50,515 bases of DNA from Rossellomorea vietnamensis (GTDB lineage Bacteria; Bacillota; Bacilli; Bacillales; Bacillaceae_B). The position numbers were made by a program, and so were the translations under genes. Location of the stretch: the NCBI RefSeq assembly GCF_001305855.1, contig NZ_LIXZ01000023.1, positions 1 to 50,515 on the forward strand, in the 5' to 3' direction. Shown here in pieces: positions 1 to 7,911 of this stretch (positions within the stretch are counted from its first letter, which is position 1; every line of letters begins with the position of its first letter). The notes beneath the pieces are model-generated. The model was not told where the DNA came from, did not search any database, and worked only from the letters and a program-made list of their open reading frames with translations.

Positions 1-297
1 CGTTGGTATCGTTCGTTGGTATCGTTTCACAAAGGGATTCTTTTCCGCAAACTTCTTCCCGCAAGGGCAAGCATATCTTCTTCTTTTGTAAAAGATGAGT
101 GTGTGTCTTTCAAACAGCTTTAAATGCTTAATTTTTTGTATACGATAATCGTGAATCTTATAGGTGAAAGTAGCACAAACCGGACATTTGTGAGCTGTAA
201 CTGGCATTTCTACATAAACACAAAGTCTCTCTTCCACTTCCTCCATTTTCGTAACCAATGCATCTTCAAAACCCGGTAAAATTATGTTAGAATTCAA
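1..297 (-). CDS. ISL3-family transposase, N-terminal part (cut by window edge)
   Basis: This frame reads into the window edge and covers about the first 99 residues of a transposase. It holds the N-terminal zinc-finger region typical of ISL3 transposases: CPVC near residue 40 and CPCG near residue 78, in an Arg/Lys-rich segment with FYKRRRYACPCGKKF. The likely start is TTG at 297 with GGAGA at 308-312 on the minus strand. The remaining catalytic part is missing because the sequence ends. A 13-base unit is repeated directly in the first 26 bases (cgttggtatcgtt twice), which may be an assembly-end artefact. The C-terminal part of the same kind of transposase lies at the other window end, in the same orientation. 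Confidence 0.85.
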   Translation of the reverse strand, partial: MNSNIILPGFEDALVTKMEEVEERLCVYVEMPVTAHKCPVCATFTYKIHDYRIQKIKHLKLFERHTLIFYKRRRYACPCGKKFAEKNPFVKRYQRTIPT

Positions 298-392
298 TAT
301 GCACGTATCTCCAATCTATACTTGTTTCTCGACAACTCAAGTATAAAAGACTGGATGATTACGTGCATTTTTTATGTTCAAATTGTGTAAGA

Positions 393-415
393 ACCCCAAC
401 AAATATTATAGAACC
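393..415 (-). repeat. Terminal inverted repeat of the ISL3-family element (transposase 5' side)
   Basis: Read on the minus strand this 23-base segment begins GGTTC and ends TGTTGGGGT. The segment at 50281-50303, beyond the transposase C-terminus, is also 23 bases with the same beginning and end and a variable centre. This is how two ends of one IS type look. The outside flank is A-rich (417-422). Confidence 0.65.
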
Positions 416-416
416 C

Positions 417-450
417 AAAAAAGCAGGGTACGTCAGCTGACGTACCCTGC
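417..450 (-). terminator. Rho-independent terminator of the cold shock gene, perfect loopless palindrome
   Basis: Positions 423-450 are a perfect 28-base palindrome (14-base arms with no spacer; the centre AGCT must open to form the loop). It is followed on the minus strand by six T (417-422). It lies just downstream of the csp stop codon and next to the IS end. Confidence 0.85.
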
Positions 451-469
451 TTGAAATTATACATTTGGA

Positions 470-667
470 TTACTTTTGAACGTTTGCCGCTTGTGGTCCA
501 CGAGCGCCTTCAACGATTTCAAATGTAACGTCTTGACCTTCTTCTAATGATTTGTATCCTTCACCTTGGATTGCGGAGAAGTGAACAAAAACATCGTCTT
601 GACCTTCAACTTCGATGAAACCGAAACCTTTTTCAGCGTTAAACCATTTAACTTTACCTTGTAACAT
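470..667 (-). CDS. csp: Cold shock protein, CspA/CspB family
   Basis: A 65-residue single cold-shock domain that binds single-stranded RNA and DNA and acts as an RNA chaperone in the cytoplasm. RNP1 (KGFGFIE, residues 13-19) and RNP2 (VFVHF, 26-30) are intact, and the length is that of Bacillus CspB/CspC/CspD; the sequence is closest to CspB from memory. The ATG at 667 has a strong AGGAGGT site (677-683). A promoter at 786-814 would give a leader of roughly 110 bases, which fits the long 5' leaders of cold-shock mRNAs. A loopless palindromic terminator follows. Which csp paralogue this is cannot be decided. Confidence 0.95.
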   Translation of the reverse strand: MLQGKVKWFNAEKGFGFIEVEGQDDVFVHFSAIQGEGYKSLEEGQDVTFEIVEGARGPQAANVQK

Positions 668-785
668 AAAACATGTACCTCCTAGTGCAGTTGCACATAA
701 AAATATTTATATTCCTGCTCTGATTAAAATTCAAGACGAATGTTTTTCAATCATGTATATTAATCGAACAAAAATAATTATCTTT

Positions 786-814
786 ACTATAACAGATTCC
801 CCTTCAAAACTCAA
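786..814 (-). promoter_or_regulatory. Probable sigma-A promoter of csp
   Basis: On the minus strand TTGAGT (809-814) and TATAGT (786-791) are separated by 17 bases. The start point would lie near 779, leaving a leader of about 110 bases before the csp ATG. Called by eye from the consensus. Confidence 0.6.
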
Positions 815-851
815 GGCGGGAATGGGTCTAATTGTAAAAATATAGTCTAAC

Positions 852-1406
852 CTACTCTGCTATCGTAGGTTGATTTTCTTTTGCATATAACTTTTTGATC
901 ATCCTTATTTGACCCCTATGATTGATTTCGTCTTCAAAAACATGGAACCATTTAAAGAAGTTATTCCCTTTTTCACCATACCACCAATCTGTTTCGTCAT
1001 ATAGCCATGCTTCGTCCAACTTTTTAAACTGCTCGATTGTACTCTTTCTTGTGCGTTGAAGGTTTTCCAGGTAGTACTCCACAGAATTCCCTTTTATTTT
1101 TTCGGCGGCCTTGCTTCCTAAACTTAATGCCGGCTCTAATTCCTCAGCATATGCTTCTATTTCATCATCAGTCCATTGTTCAAATGTCAGTGCCTGATAA
1201 ATTTTTTCTACTGCATCAAAATGAGCAAGCAGCATCCCAATGGAATTCGCTTCATCATGACAACGGTAATCAAGCACTTTAACCGGCAGATTTTCCACTT
1301 CCATAATAGAAGTGAATCTGGCGTAATCCATCATGGAAAGAAGCAGTGAAAAGTCCTTTTTCATTCCGTTTTTTTCTTTGATTAAGTAAATTGAGTTCAT
1401 TTCCAT
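852..1406 (-). CDS. DinB/DUF664-like metal-dependent protein
   Basis: A 184-residue helical protein resembling the DinB/YfiT four-helix family. Candidate metal-binding His residues are His62 (LLAHFD) and His155 and His163 near the C-terminus (KWFHVFEDEINHRGQ), the usual spacing for this fold. Family members are often thiol-dependent transferases or damage-inducible proteins of unknown substrate; no substrate can be inferred here. GAGGGGG seven bases before the ATG at 1406 supports this start, although in-frame ATGs follow at residues 3 and 15. It is divergent from the DUF2164 gene. Confidence 0.7.
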   Translation of the reverse strand: MEMNSIYLIKEKNGMKKDFSLLLSMMDYARFTSIMEVENLPVKVLDYRCHDEANSIGMLLAHFDAVEKIYQALTFEQWTDDEIEAYAEELEPALSLGSKAAEKIKGNSVEYYLENLQRTRKSTIEQFKKLDEAWLYDETDWWYGEKGNNFFKWFHVFEDEINHRGQIRMIKKLYAKENQPTIAE

Positions 1407-1572
1407 TTTAAGTCCCCCTCATAGTCTTCTATTATTATATTGGATACCGAATGGAAATCCCCTTTATTTTCAGAGGAAAATCCACAACTCTTTGAACGAT
1501 GAATTTCTTTACACCTCTCTCTCTTAGGACTTCTTATGTTACGATGGAAGAAACAAAACTGGAGGGGTACTC

Positions 1573-1824
1573 ATGATGTTCACAAAAATACCTAAAGAAC
1601 AAAGAGATGAAATGATCGGGAGGATTCAGAGTTTTCACTATGAACAAACAGGGGATGAAATCGGGGATTTAGGCGCTGAAAATTGGTTTGACTTCTTTAT
1701 GAAAGAAATCGGTCCCTTCTTATATAATAAGGGAGTGATGGATTCCAAAGACGTATTAATGGATAAAATGCTTCTACTTGAAGACGATCTTTATGCATTA
1801 AAAAGACCAGTAAATCCTAAATAA
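1573..1824 (+). CDS. DUF2164 family protein
   Basis: A small acidic 83-residue protein that matches the DUF2164 family in length and pattern (conserved core around ENWFDFFMKEIGPFLYNKGV). No function is known for the family. Start ATG at 1573 is preceded by GGAGGGG (1561-1567). It converges on the lipoprotein gene at 1864, with a shared terminator hairpin between them. Confidence 0.75.
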   Translation: MMFTKIPKEQRDEMIGRIQSFHYEQTGDEIGDLGAENWFDFFMKEIGPFLYNKGVMDSKDVLMDKMLLLEDDLYALKRPVNPK

Positions 1825-1838
1825 GCCGTCATACATAG

Positions 1839-1875
1839 AAAAGGAGCAGGGCTTGATAGCACCCTACTCCTTTTT
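1839..1875. terminator. Bidirectional terminator hairpin
   Basis: AAAAGGAG pairs with CTCCTTTT and AGGG with CCCT around a ten-base loop. A/T tracts on both sides serve both convergent genes. The hairpin overlaps the last codons of the minus-strand lipoprotein gene. Confidence 0.75.
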
Positions 1876-2313
1876 AATGTCATGAAGAACCTTGTCATCA
1901 ATGCGGCCATTGTCATTTACGATTTCGATGGTGACAGATTCTTTATCTTCGTTTTCAATTTCGCTTATGATCTTATCGATCTCTTCACTCTTTTTTATTT
2001 CTACTGTTTTTTCTACTCTATACTCCTTGGGAGCCTCTCCCTCTTTACGGCTCTTCAGTTCTTCATCTGTATAGATCAAGTCGGTTCCCAATGCATTTTT
2101 GATCGTTTTTCCCTGCAGAAAAAAACGGGCACGGAAAGGCGTGTCGGGATCCAAAGCTTCGTCCGTTAATACTCCGGAAAAGGTAAGTGTTTCAGCTTCT
2201 TGATTTACCGTTATACTCCCTTTAACAACCATATCTGCTGCATTCCGATTGCATCCGCTTAAAAGGATAGCTAAAAAAAGACCAGCCATCATAACTGTTT
2301 TCGATGCTTTCAC
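1864..2313 (-). CDS. Putative lipoprotein of unknown function
   Basis: 149 residues with a lipoprotein signal peptide: a basic start, a hydrophobic stretch and the lipobox LSGC at residues 18-21. The mature protein would be anchored by Cys21 on the outer face of the membrane. The rest is charged and looks like a beta-rich domain followed by a Lys/Glu-rich tail; I do not recognise a family. The start is GTG at 2313, with GGGGG at 2321-2325 seven bases upstream. Confidence 0.8.
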   Translation of the reverse strand: MKASKTVMMAGLFLAILLSGCNRNAADMVVKGSITVNQEAETLTFSGVLTDEALDPDTPFRARFFLQGKTIKNALGTDLIYTDEELKSRKEGEAPKEYRVEKTVEIKKSEEIDKIISEIENEDKESVTIEIVNDNGRIDDKVLHDIKKE

Positions 2314-2345
2314 TCGTTGTCCCCCTTATATGTATGTGCACCATC

Positions 2346-2406
2346 TATCTTACCAAAAGACCAATAAAATATGCCAGAAACATTTTATTGGTCTTTTGGT
2401 AAGATA
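2346..2406. repeat. Perfect 25-bp inverted repeat (long hairpin)
   Basis: Arms 2346-2370 and 2382-2406 are perfectly complementary around an 11-base loop. There is no T-tract directly after the stem on either strand. It lies upstream of the lipoprotein gene, in a gene-free AT-rich stretch (2314-2768) that otherwise shows nothing I can identify. It could be a terminator-like element, a short palindromic repeat or a small MITE remnant. Confidence 0.8.
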
Positions 2407-2768
2407 TATTTCAAAAATGGGTCAAATGAAAGGATAGAATGATTCGGTATCCGGAGACTACTTTTTGAGATGCTTATTGCATACTGCCTTCAGGATAAAC
2501 AATTTTTCCTGTACGCTTAACATCCTCCAGCATTTAGCACGAATGATCATAATAATTCCCCTCTCCTTTTTCCATTTTCTTTCTGTTACTTCTCTTTACC
2601 TCCTCTTAACCATTTACAAACCATTCAATTTGCTACATATTGACATACAAAAATACTTTCTCCGACAGATTGTTCTATCGAAAAAAGTATGAAAACGAAA
2701 CGTATGTCAATCCGTACAGGTAAATGTAGAATTTCTTTTGATCTTTTTTTAAAAACAACTAAAAAAGA

Positions 2769-3386
2769 CTATGGAATAAGTTTTATAAAGTGATGGAGGA
2801 CGCGGGCGGTGAGGCCCCAGATGACTTTGTCTTCGTAGTAGTAGAAATGTTCTTTCATGTTCCTTGCCTGCCAGTCGTAGTTTTCCCCACCTGGTATTTG
2901 TTTATATGGGAAGCTCTCTTCCGGTTCCATTTTAAATTTGATATTATACAATTCCGGTTCTTTTTCACACATGTAAGAGAGCGGGGTTGTGAAAATCTCT
3001 TCCACCTCGGCAGCATTTGGGCGCAACTCTTCTAATGAAATATTCAGTTTCCCTACAAAAGGATAGATGATCGTCCCGAATGGGGATACGATATAATCGA
3101 GAGGATAAATGTCCGAGATGGATTCCTCTTTTATTCCCAATTCCTCTGACGTCTCCCTTAAAGCAGCTGCCCTCTCATCAGAGTCACTCCTGTCGATTCT
3201 TCCACCAGGAAAGCAGATTTCCCCCGGTTGTCTCCGCATATTCAATGAACGGACTTCAAAGAGAACATGAATATCCCCTTTCACTTCGATTAAAGGAAGT
3301 AGAATAGCATATTCAGAAAATGTTTCACTCCCTAACACTTTAGGCGTTCTATCTTTGAAACGCATCAGCAGATCGGTCACATCCAT
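2769..3386 (-). CDS. Nudix hydrolase, probable coenzyme A pyrophosphatase (NudL type)
   Basis: 205 residues. The Nudix box is complete at residues 61-84, with REtsEELG at 77-84 binding the catalytic divalent metal. Directly before it is the pattern RSLNMRRQPGEICFPGGR, a close match to the UPF0035 signature of CoA pyrophosphatases, which cut CoA to phosphopantetheine and 3',5'-ADP. This is a cytoplasmic enzyme. The ATG at 3386 is preceded by a G-rich site, and a promoter-like pair lies at 3429-3458. Function is inferred from family motifs only. Confidence 0.85.
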   Translation of the reverse strand: MDVTDLLMRFKDRTPKVLGSETFSEYAILLPLIEVKGDIHVLFEVRSLNMRRQPGEICFPGGRIDRSDSDERAAALRETSEELGIKEESISDIYPLDYIVSPFGTIIYPFVGKLNISLEELRPNAAEVEEIFTTPLSYMCEKEPELYNIKFKMEPEESFPYKQIPGGENYDWQARNMKEHFYYYEDKVIWGLTARVLHHFIKLIP

Positions 3387-3428
3387 TCTATTCCCCCCTT
3401 TACGTTAATCTATTCTATGATTTTCTTT

Positions 3429-3458
3429 ATTATAGTATGAACGGAATGAAACACCCAA
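3429..3458 (-). promoter_or_regulatory. Probable sigma-A promoter of the Nudix gene
   Basis: On the minus strand TTGGGT (3453-3458) and TATAAT (3429-3434) are 18 bases apart, about 40 bases before the start codon. Confidence 0.5.
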
Positions 3459-3583
3459 ACCATAAGCGTTCAAATTAGACTCTTCCAGGAATTCCCTTGC
3501 CTTCTATGAATCTATGATATACTAATGAAGTCTTATCTCATGGTAAGAAAAGAAAACAATCAGAATCGAAAGGATTTGAAACC

Positions 3584-4198
3584 ATGTTTGGAAAAGTTGC
3601 TTCAGACGTATTAGGTTTGAGTGATATTGGTACAGTCATCAAGCCGCAGGATTACGACAAAGCCGATTCGGATGATTACATTATGCATGAAGATGGAGAG
3701 AAGATTTACTTCCTGATCAAATCCAAGTCCGATGAATATTGCTTTACAAACAAAGCCCTCATCCACCTTGATGGGACAAGTGCAGCAAGCAAGAAGCGGG
3801 TACTCCGCCGCTTGGATTATTACAGGTATCACCTTTCAGATGTCCTTCTTGAAACCGCAGGAACAGTAGATCTGGATGTTGAAATCAAGTTTAAGATCGG
3901 TTCGGAAATCTACTCCATCGATGTTCATAAAAAACATTTAGCAGAAGTGAAAGATTTATATAAGTCTCTTATAAAAATTGGTGAAATCACTACTGATAAT
4001 AGCATTTATTCTGGCTTTGCCAATGAAAGTCTACAACTTGCATCCTCAACATTGGGACAAGTAAAGACAGATGGTGTAAATGTTGTTGAGCAGTTTAAAG
4101 AGGTCAATCAATATGCCTTCAATTGGCTGTCGGACAAGAAAAAAGAATTAACCCTCAAAGATTTTGGGTTTGTGTTTGAAAAATTCATTCAAAATTAA
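3584..4198 (+). CDS. YvbH-like PH-domain protein
   Basis: 204 residues, matching Bacillus YvbH in size and layout. An N-terminal bacterial PH-like domain occupies about residues 1-125, and a C-terminal helical part (about 135-204, ending KDFGFVFEKFIQN) corresponds to the YvbH oligomerisation region. There is no signal peptide or membrane segment, so it is probably cytoplasmic. The function of the family is not established. The gene stands alone and converges with the CDF transporter, with a hairpin at 4203-4229 between them. Confidence 0.75.
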   Translation: MFGKVASDVLGLSDIGTVIKPQDYDKADSDDYIMHEDGEKIYFLIKSKSDEYCFTNKALIHLDGTSAASKKRVLRRLDYYRYHLSDVLLETAGTVDLDVEIKFKIGSEIYSIDVHKKHLAEVKDLYKSLIKIGEITTDNSIYSGFANESLQLASSTLGQVKTDGVNVVEQFKEVNQYAFNWLSDKKKELTLKDFGFVFEKFIQN

Positions 4199-4202
4199 TC
4201 TG

Positions 4203-4229
4203 CATCCGGCTGAAATCAACAGCCGGATG
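4203..4229. terminator. Hairpin between convergent genes
   Basis: A perfect 10-bp stem (4203-4212 with 4220-4229) and a seven-base loop sit between the ends of the YvbH-like and CDF genes. T-tracts are weak on both strands. Confidence 0.55.
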
Positions 4230-4233
4230 ATCA

Positions 4234-5217
4234 TTACGGAATTTCGGATATATCAGTCCCTCTCCACTCCTGAATACCATTGTCCTCTATGATCCCTAAT
4301 GTAACATCAGCTATATCCGGATCTGCTATTAATTGATCCTGTATGGCAAACTTAATATCATCCGCTTCTGATAGGGGCAGCCCCTTTTTCAATTCAAGAT
4401 ATGATTCAACATGGTAATAACGCCCTTCCTGCGTGATCCTCATCTTAAAGATATCGATGACCGCTTCATGTTCAAAGATGGCAGAAGCAATTCGGTCCTC
4501 CACTTCCTTTGGCGCTGCAACTCCTATCAGACCAACCATATTGTCATATCCGACCCTGAAGGCAACCCCCACCATCAGGAATCCGATCATGATGGTCACA
4601 ATCCCATCCAATAGTTGAAACGTGGTGAAATAAGAAACAAGGACCGCTATCAAAGCAAGAAGGGCACCTGATACAGCCACCAGGTCTTCATAAAACACAA
4701 GCCTTGTTGGGGGCGCTGCACGCTTTACATGCATGAACGCTCCTGTCACAATCCCAGCACCCCTGCTTTCCACGCGGGCTTCCTGACTGATCTCCTTCAT
4801 CACTTTAAAGAGGATCGTTCCATCAATGAGGATGTTCAAGAGTAACACGGATACATTTATCCATATCCCTTTTACTTCAGCGGGATGTTTGAGTAGATGA
4901 AATCCCTCACGAACCGTTTCATAAGCCATGACCGAAACAACGATGACCGCAATCATACAAAATAGATTGATGACACGCCCAAAACCTGTCGGGAACTTTT
5001 CGGTTGGCTTCTTCTCTGAAAGAACACTGCCAATAAACACAAACCCTTGATTGACAGCATCGGCTAACGAGTGCATGGCAGAGGCAAACATTGCCCCACT
5101 CCCACTGATTAAGAATGCCGCCCCCTTAGCGATTGCAAGGATGCCATTTCCCACCATTGCAAAGAACGAAGATTTATTTCCTTTTTTCACTAAAGTAAAA
5201 AATGTTTCATTACTCAC
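4234..5217 (-). CDS. Cation diffusion facilitator (CDF) transporter
   Basis: A membrane protein of about 327 residues with six predicted membrane helices, followed by a soluble C-terminal domain as in CDF proteins that export Zn, Mn or Co/Fe in exchange for protons. The metal-site pattern HSLAD falls in the second helix, followed by VNQ, which resembles the SLC30A9-like branch. Several in-frame GTG/TTG codons occur at 5217-5229. I prefer GTG at 5217 because AAGGTGG lies at the right distance, but a start up to 12 bases upstream is possible. The metal cannot be predicted. Confidence 0.85.
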   Translation of the reverse strand: MSNETFFTLVKKGNKSSFFAMVGNGILAIAKGAAFLISGSGAMFASAMHSLADAVNQGFVFIGSVLSEKKPTEKFPTGFGRVINLFCMIAVIVVSVMAYETVREGFHLLKHPAEVKGIWINVSVLLLNILIDGTILFKVMKEISQEARVESRGAGIVTGAFMHVKRAAPPTRLVFYEDLVAVSGALLALIAVLVSYFTTFQLLDGIVTIMIGFLMVGVAFRVGYDNMVGLIGVAAPKEVEDRIASAIFEHEAVIDIFKMRITQEGRYYHVESYLELKKGLPLSEADDIKFAIQDQLIADPDIADVTLGIIEDNGIQEWRGTDISEIP

Positions 5218-5374
5218 CAAGCTCACCACCTTACGTTTTATCCAGCTAAGAGATAGTATCTCTCAATACTCACCTTTCATAAGTCAATTGACGAACCTTT
5301 TATGCTTTTCTATACTGTAACAATGAATGTGAAATCATAAGAAATCGAATCTAATCAGGTCAGGAGAACAAATC

Positions 5375-6436
5375 ATGGATTTTACCATACAGCATCTTTC
5401 CTTTTATTTAATCCAGGTAGAAGGTAAAGGCGAAGAAGCAGATAAACGACATAAGCACTTTCAAACATTGACCGGGGGTGAGTATGAGGAAAGCCCCCTC
5501 AAAAGCTTTCTTGACGGTGAACTGACAAAGATCGTCAAGCGAAAGGTGGACCGGCACTCCAAGTCAGAGTCCACTCCCACTAAAATTGGCCGCTTTGTTG
5601 TAGAACCAGGTCATGAGCTTACATCAAATCCAAACTATAATTTATTACATCGAACCCGTTATGCTGAAAGTAAAGAAGATTTTCGTGAAGCATGTGATCA
5701 GATTGTTCAAATGTACATAGAAGCAAGCGCTATTCGAGGTGGGGCATTTCTAGTAGCCACCGCAAAGCTCACCAAATTTTTTGATGATCCCTTTTTATTC
5801 ATAATGAAATGTGATTTTGAACCAAAGGTTGCCACCATTACGGATGAAGCAACCCTGATTCATAATGTGGAAATGGCGATCACGACGAAAAACATGAAAT
5901 CGATCCAATATCCCTACATGCCTGAAGAAGGGATGATGGATTCTGCGGAGATCAAAATCCATCAAGCATCACACGCCAGGTACTTTGAAGATTTCCTTAA
6001 ATGGGTGGAGTATGAAAAGTCCATGCCAGAAATCGTGAAGTCCCAAGTGTACGGAATGGTAAAAGAACATATTTCAGAGACGTATGCGGAAGAAAGTGAC
6101 GAACGGGTCGAATTTGAAGAAGCTGTGGAAGAATGGGCCATAAGCCCGAAGCGTGAACTCCAGGAACGGTTCACGACGGAACAGGTGGTGGAAGCCACTT
6201 CACAAATTGTCGAGCAATCCCCTGAAGTGGAGCTGAAGGTGAAACTTGACCATGTTTCTGTAAAAGCCCTTCTTTCAGATTTCGGAGACAGCATTCATTT
6301 GGCGAAAGTGAACGGTCGATATGTCCTGATGATTGAAAGCGAGTCCGTTATGTTTGAAAAAGGATTTTCCCCACTTGAATTTCTGAAGCCCGATGAACTC
6401 CATGAGGTGATTCAGCGGATACAGGATAAGGAATGA
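5375..6436 (+). CDS. DUF3900-type protein of unknown function
   Basis: 353 residues, soluble and strongly acidic in the C-terminal third; no signal peptide or membrane helix. The start (MDFTIQHLSFYLIQVEGKGE) and overall length match what I recall as the DUF3900 family of Bacillaceae, but this is from memory. ATG at 5375 has AGGAGA upstream. A clean terminator follows at 6442, so the gene is monocistronic. No function can be assigned. Confidence 0.65.
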   Translation: MDFTIQHLSFYLIQVEGKGEEADKRHKHFQTLTGGEYEESPLKSFLDGELTKIVKRKVDRHSKSESTPTKIGRFVVEPGHELTSNPNYNLLHRTRYAESKEDFREACDQIVQMYIEASAIRGGAFLVATAKLTKFFDDPFLFIMKCDFEPKVATITDEATLIHNVEMAITTKNMKSIQYPYMPEEGMMDSAEIKIHQASHARYFEDFLKWVEYEKSMPEIVKSQVYGMVKEHISETYAEESDERVEFEEAVEEWAISPKRELQERFTTEQVVEATSQIVEQSPEVELKVKLDHVSVKALLSDFGDSIHLAKVNGRYVLMIESESVMFEKGFSPLEFLKPDELHEVIQRIQDKE

Positions 6437-6441
6437 GCTGG

Positions 6442-6467
6442 AGCCATGTGTACCTACATGGCTTTTT
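6442..6467 (+). terminator. Rho-independent terminator
   Basis: AGCCATGT (6442-6449) pairs with ACATGGCT (6456-6463) and is followed by T residues. It sits directly after the DUF3900-type gene. Confidence 0.85.
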
Positions 6468-6563
6468 CCTATGTAAAAGCAAAATCCTCTTGTATTAATA
6501 ATGATCATAAAATAAAATCAAATAAGAAAATTCTTTCTCTTTTCGGGAAAAGGGGGATGACAG

Positions 6564-7388
6564 ATGCTTACTTCTAAACAACTTCAAGATATAAAGGATC
6601 TTCAGAATGTTTGCGAGAATTTTGAAGATATACACTTAAAATTGAACTGGGAAATGCTAAAAAAGAGACAGAATGATCAGGATGATTTTCTTCTATACAA
6701 GGAGAACCATTTGATCGGATTTTTAGGAATATACGGATTTGGGGATTCGTACGAAATATGTGGTATGATCCATCCTGATTTCCGTCGTCAGCACTTGTTT
6801 CAAGAACTGATTCACAGAGCACTCCAATCTTTAAAATCCCGGACGGTCAATAAGCTCTTACTCAATATTCCGGGAACATCGACGTCTGGAAAAGGGTTTA
6901 TATCACATACGGATGCTGCGTATGATTTCACGGAATGTGAAATGAAATGGAATAAGAAAGAGTTAGTCATCGACCACTCTGTCGGTATAAAAACAGCGGA
7001 TGAACATGATATCGAGACCATCATCGACCTTGATGAAACATGTTTCGGGGTTGTGAGAAGTGATGCTGAATCTTACACCAAAAGACTATTCGATGAGTCC
7101 CCGGCAGGAAATCTCATGATTGTCTTTGATGAAAAAGTTGTTGGAAAGATAAGGGTTCAACGGGCGAATAAGAAGAGCTTCATCTATGGCTTTGCCGTCT
7201 TCCCTTCTTTTCAGGGAAAGGGAATCGGAAGAAAAGCATTATCCCAGGTTGTGATGCAGGAATCGAAGTGGACCGATGATATATACCTCGATGTGGCCGC
7301 CACGAATTGCAAGGCACTGAAACTTTATGAATCAAGCGGTTTTCAAACATTTTATAGTCAGGAATATTATGAATATCCCATTAAATAA
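6564..7388 (+). CDS. Tandem-domain GNAT N-acetyltransferase
   Basis: 274 residues forming two GNAT folds in a row. The C-terminal domain has an intact acetyl-CoA loop (QGKGIGR, residues 217-223) and the usual NxxAxxLYxxxGF ending. The N-terminal domain has a degenerate loop around HPDFRRQHLFQ, so it probably does not bind acetyl-CoA normally. The substrate is unknown. The start is ATG at 6564 after a GGGGGATG-type site. It is followed by a strong hairpin shared with the convergent phosphoesterase gene. Confidence 0.8.
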   Translation: MLTSKQLQDIKDLQNVCENFEDIHLKLNWEMLKKRQNDQDDFLLYKENHLIGFLGIYGFGDSYEICGMIHPDFRRQHLFQELIHRALQSLKSRTVNKLLLNIPGTSTSGKGFISHTDAAYDFTECEMKWNKKELVIDHSVGIKTADEHDIETIIDLDETCFGVVRSDAESYTKRLFDESPAGNLMIVFDEKVVGKIRVQRANKKSFIYGFAVFPSFQGKGIGRKALSQVVMQESKWTDDIYLDVAATNCKALKLYESSGFQTFYSQEYYEYPIK

Positions 7389-7396
7389 AGAAAGAA

Positions 7397-7419
7397 AGCA
7401 CAGTGGCCCCCACTGTGCT
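7397..7419. terminator. Bidirectional terminator hairpin
   Basis: A perfect 10-bp stem (AGCACAGTGG with its complement) and a three-base loop lie between convergent genes. The minus-strand side runs into TTTCTTTCTTT. Confidence 0.75.
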
Positions 7420-7421
7420 AT

Positions 7422-7910
7422 TTACTGATAAAAAATGTGTTCGATTTTCCAGGTTTTTTTGATTGTCAATATACCATGGGAATAGTATGGCAACTTTCGT
7501 TTGTCTGTGGGTGACCCTGGATTGAACAATAGGATGCCTTTCATAAAGCGGGAAAAGGGGATATGGGAGTGCCCGAAAATGATTATATCCACATCTTCAT
7601 CTTCAAAGGCTTCAAGAGCCCTTTTTTCAGTTGTCTTACCCTTTCCGTCCCCGTGAACAATGCCGATCTTCAAGCCTTTCTTCTCAATGATCCTTCTTTT
7701 TGGAAGCATGGATTTAAGTTCAACACGATCAACATTCCCCACAACAGCAATCAGCTCCCCGTATTTCTTGAATTCCTCATAAACATCAAAGGTCTGAAAA
7801 TCTCCCCCATGAATGATGAGGTCACTATCCATCAAGTCATTTCGAAGAGGCTCAGGCAGTCCCCTCTCTTTCCTTGGCATATGGGTGTCGGATACAATCA
7901 CAATCTTCAT
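7422..7910 (-). CDS. YfcE/MJ0936-type metallophosphoesterase
   Basis: A 162-residue calcineurin-like phosphoesterase. All metal motifs are present: SDTH (7-10), GGD (35-37), GNVD (58-61), HGD (86-88) and GHSH (113-116). This is the fold of YfcE/MJ0936 phosphodiesterases; the physiological substrate is unknown. The start is ATG at 7910, two bases after the last base of the metG stop codon, because AAAGGAGG lies inside the final metG codons at the right distance; a longer in-frame reading to 7934 has no such site. It is therefore co-transcribed with metG under the Met T-box. Confidence 0.85.
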   Translation of the reverse strand: MKIVIVSDTHMPRKERGLPEPLRNDLMDSDLIIHGGDFQTFDVYEEFKKYGELIAVVGNVDRVELKSMLPKRRIIEKKGLKIGIVHGDGKGKTTEKRALEAFEDEDVDIIIFGHSHIPFSRFMKGILLFNPGSPTDKRKLPYYSHGILTIKKTWKIEHIFYQ

Positions 7911-7911
7911 T

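Noticed and set aside
2465..2692. A 75-codon plus-strand frame in the gene-poor region
   Set aside because: It has no ribosome site and a composition that simply follows the AT-rich sequence.
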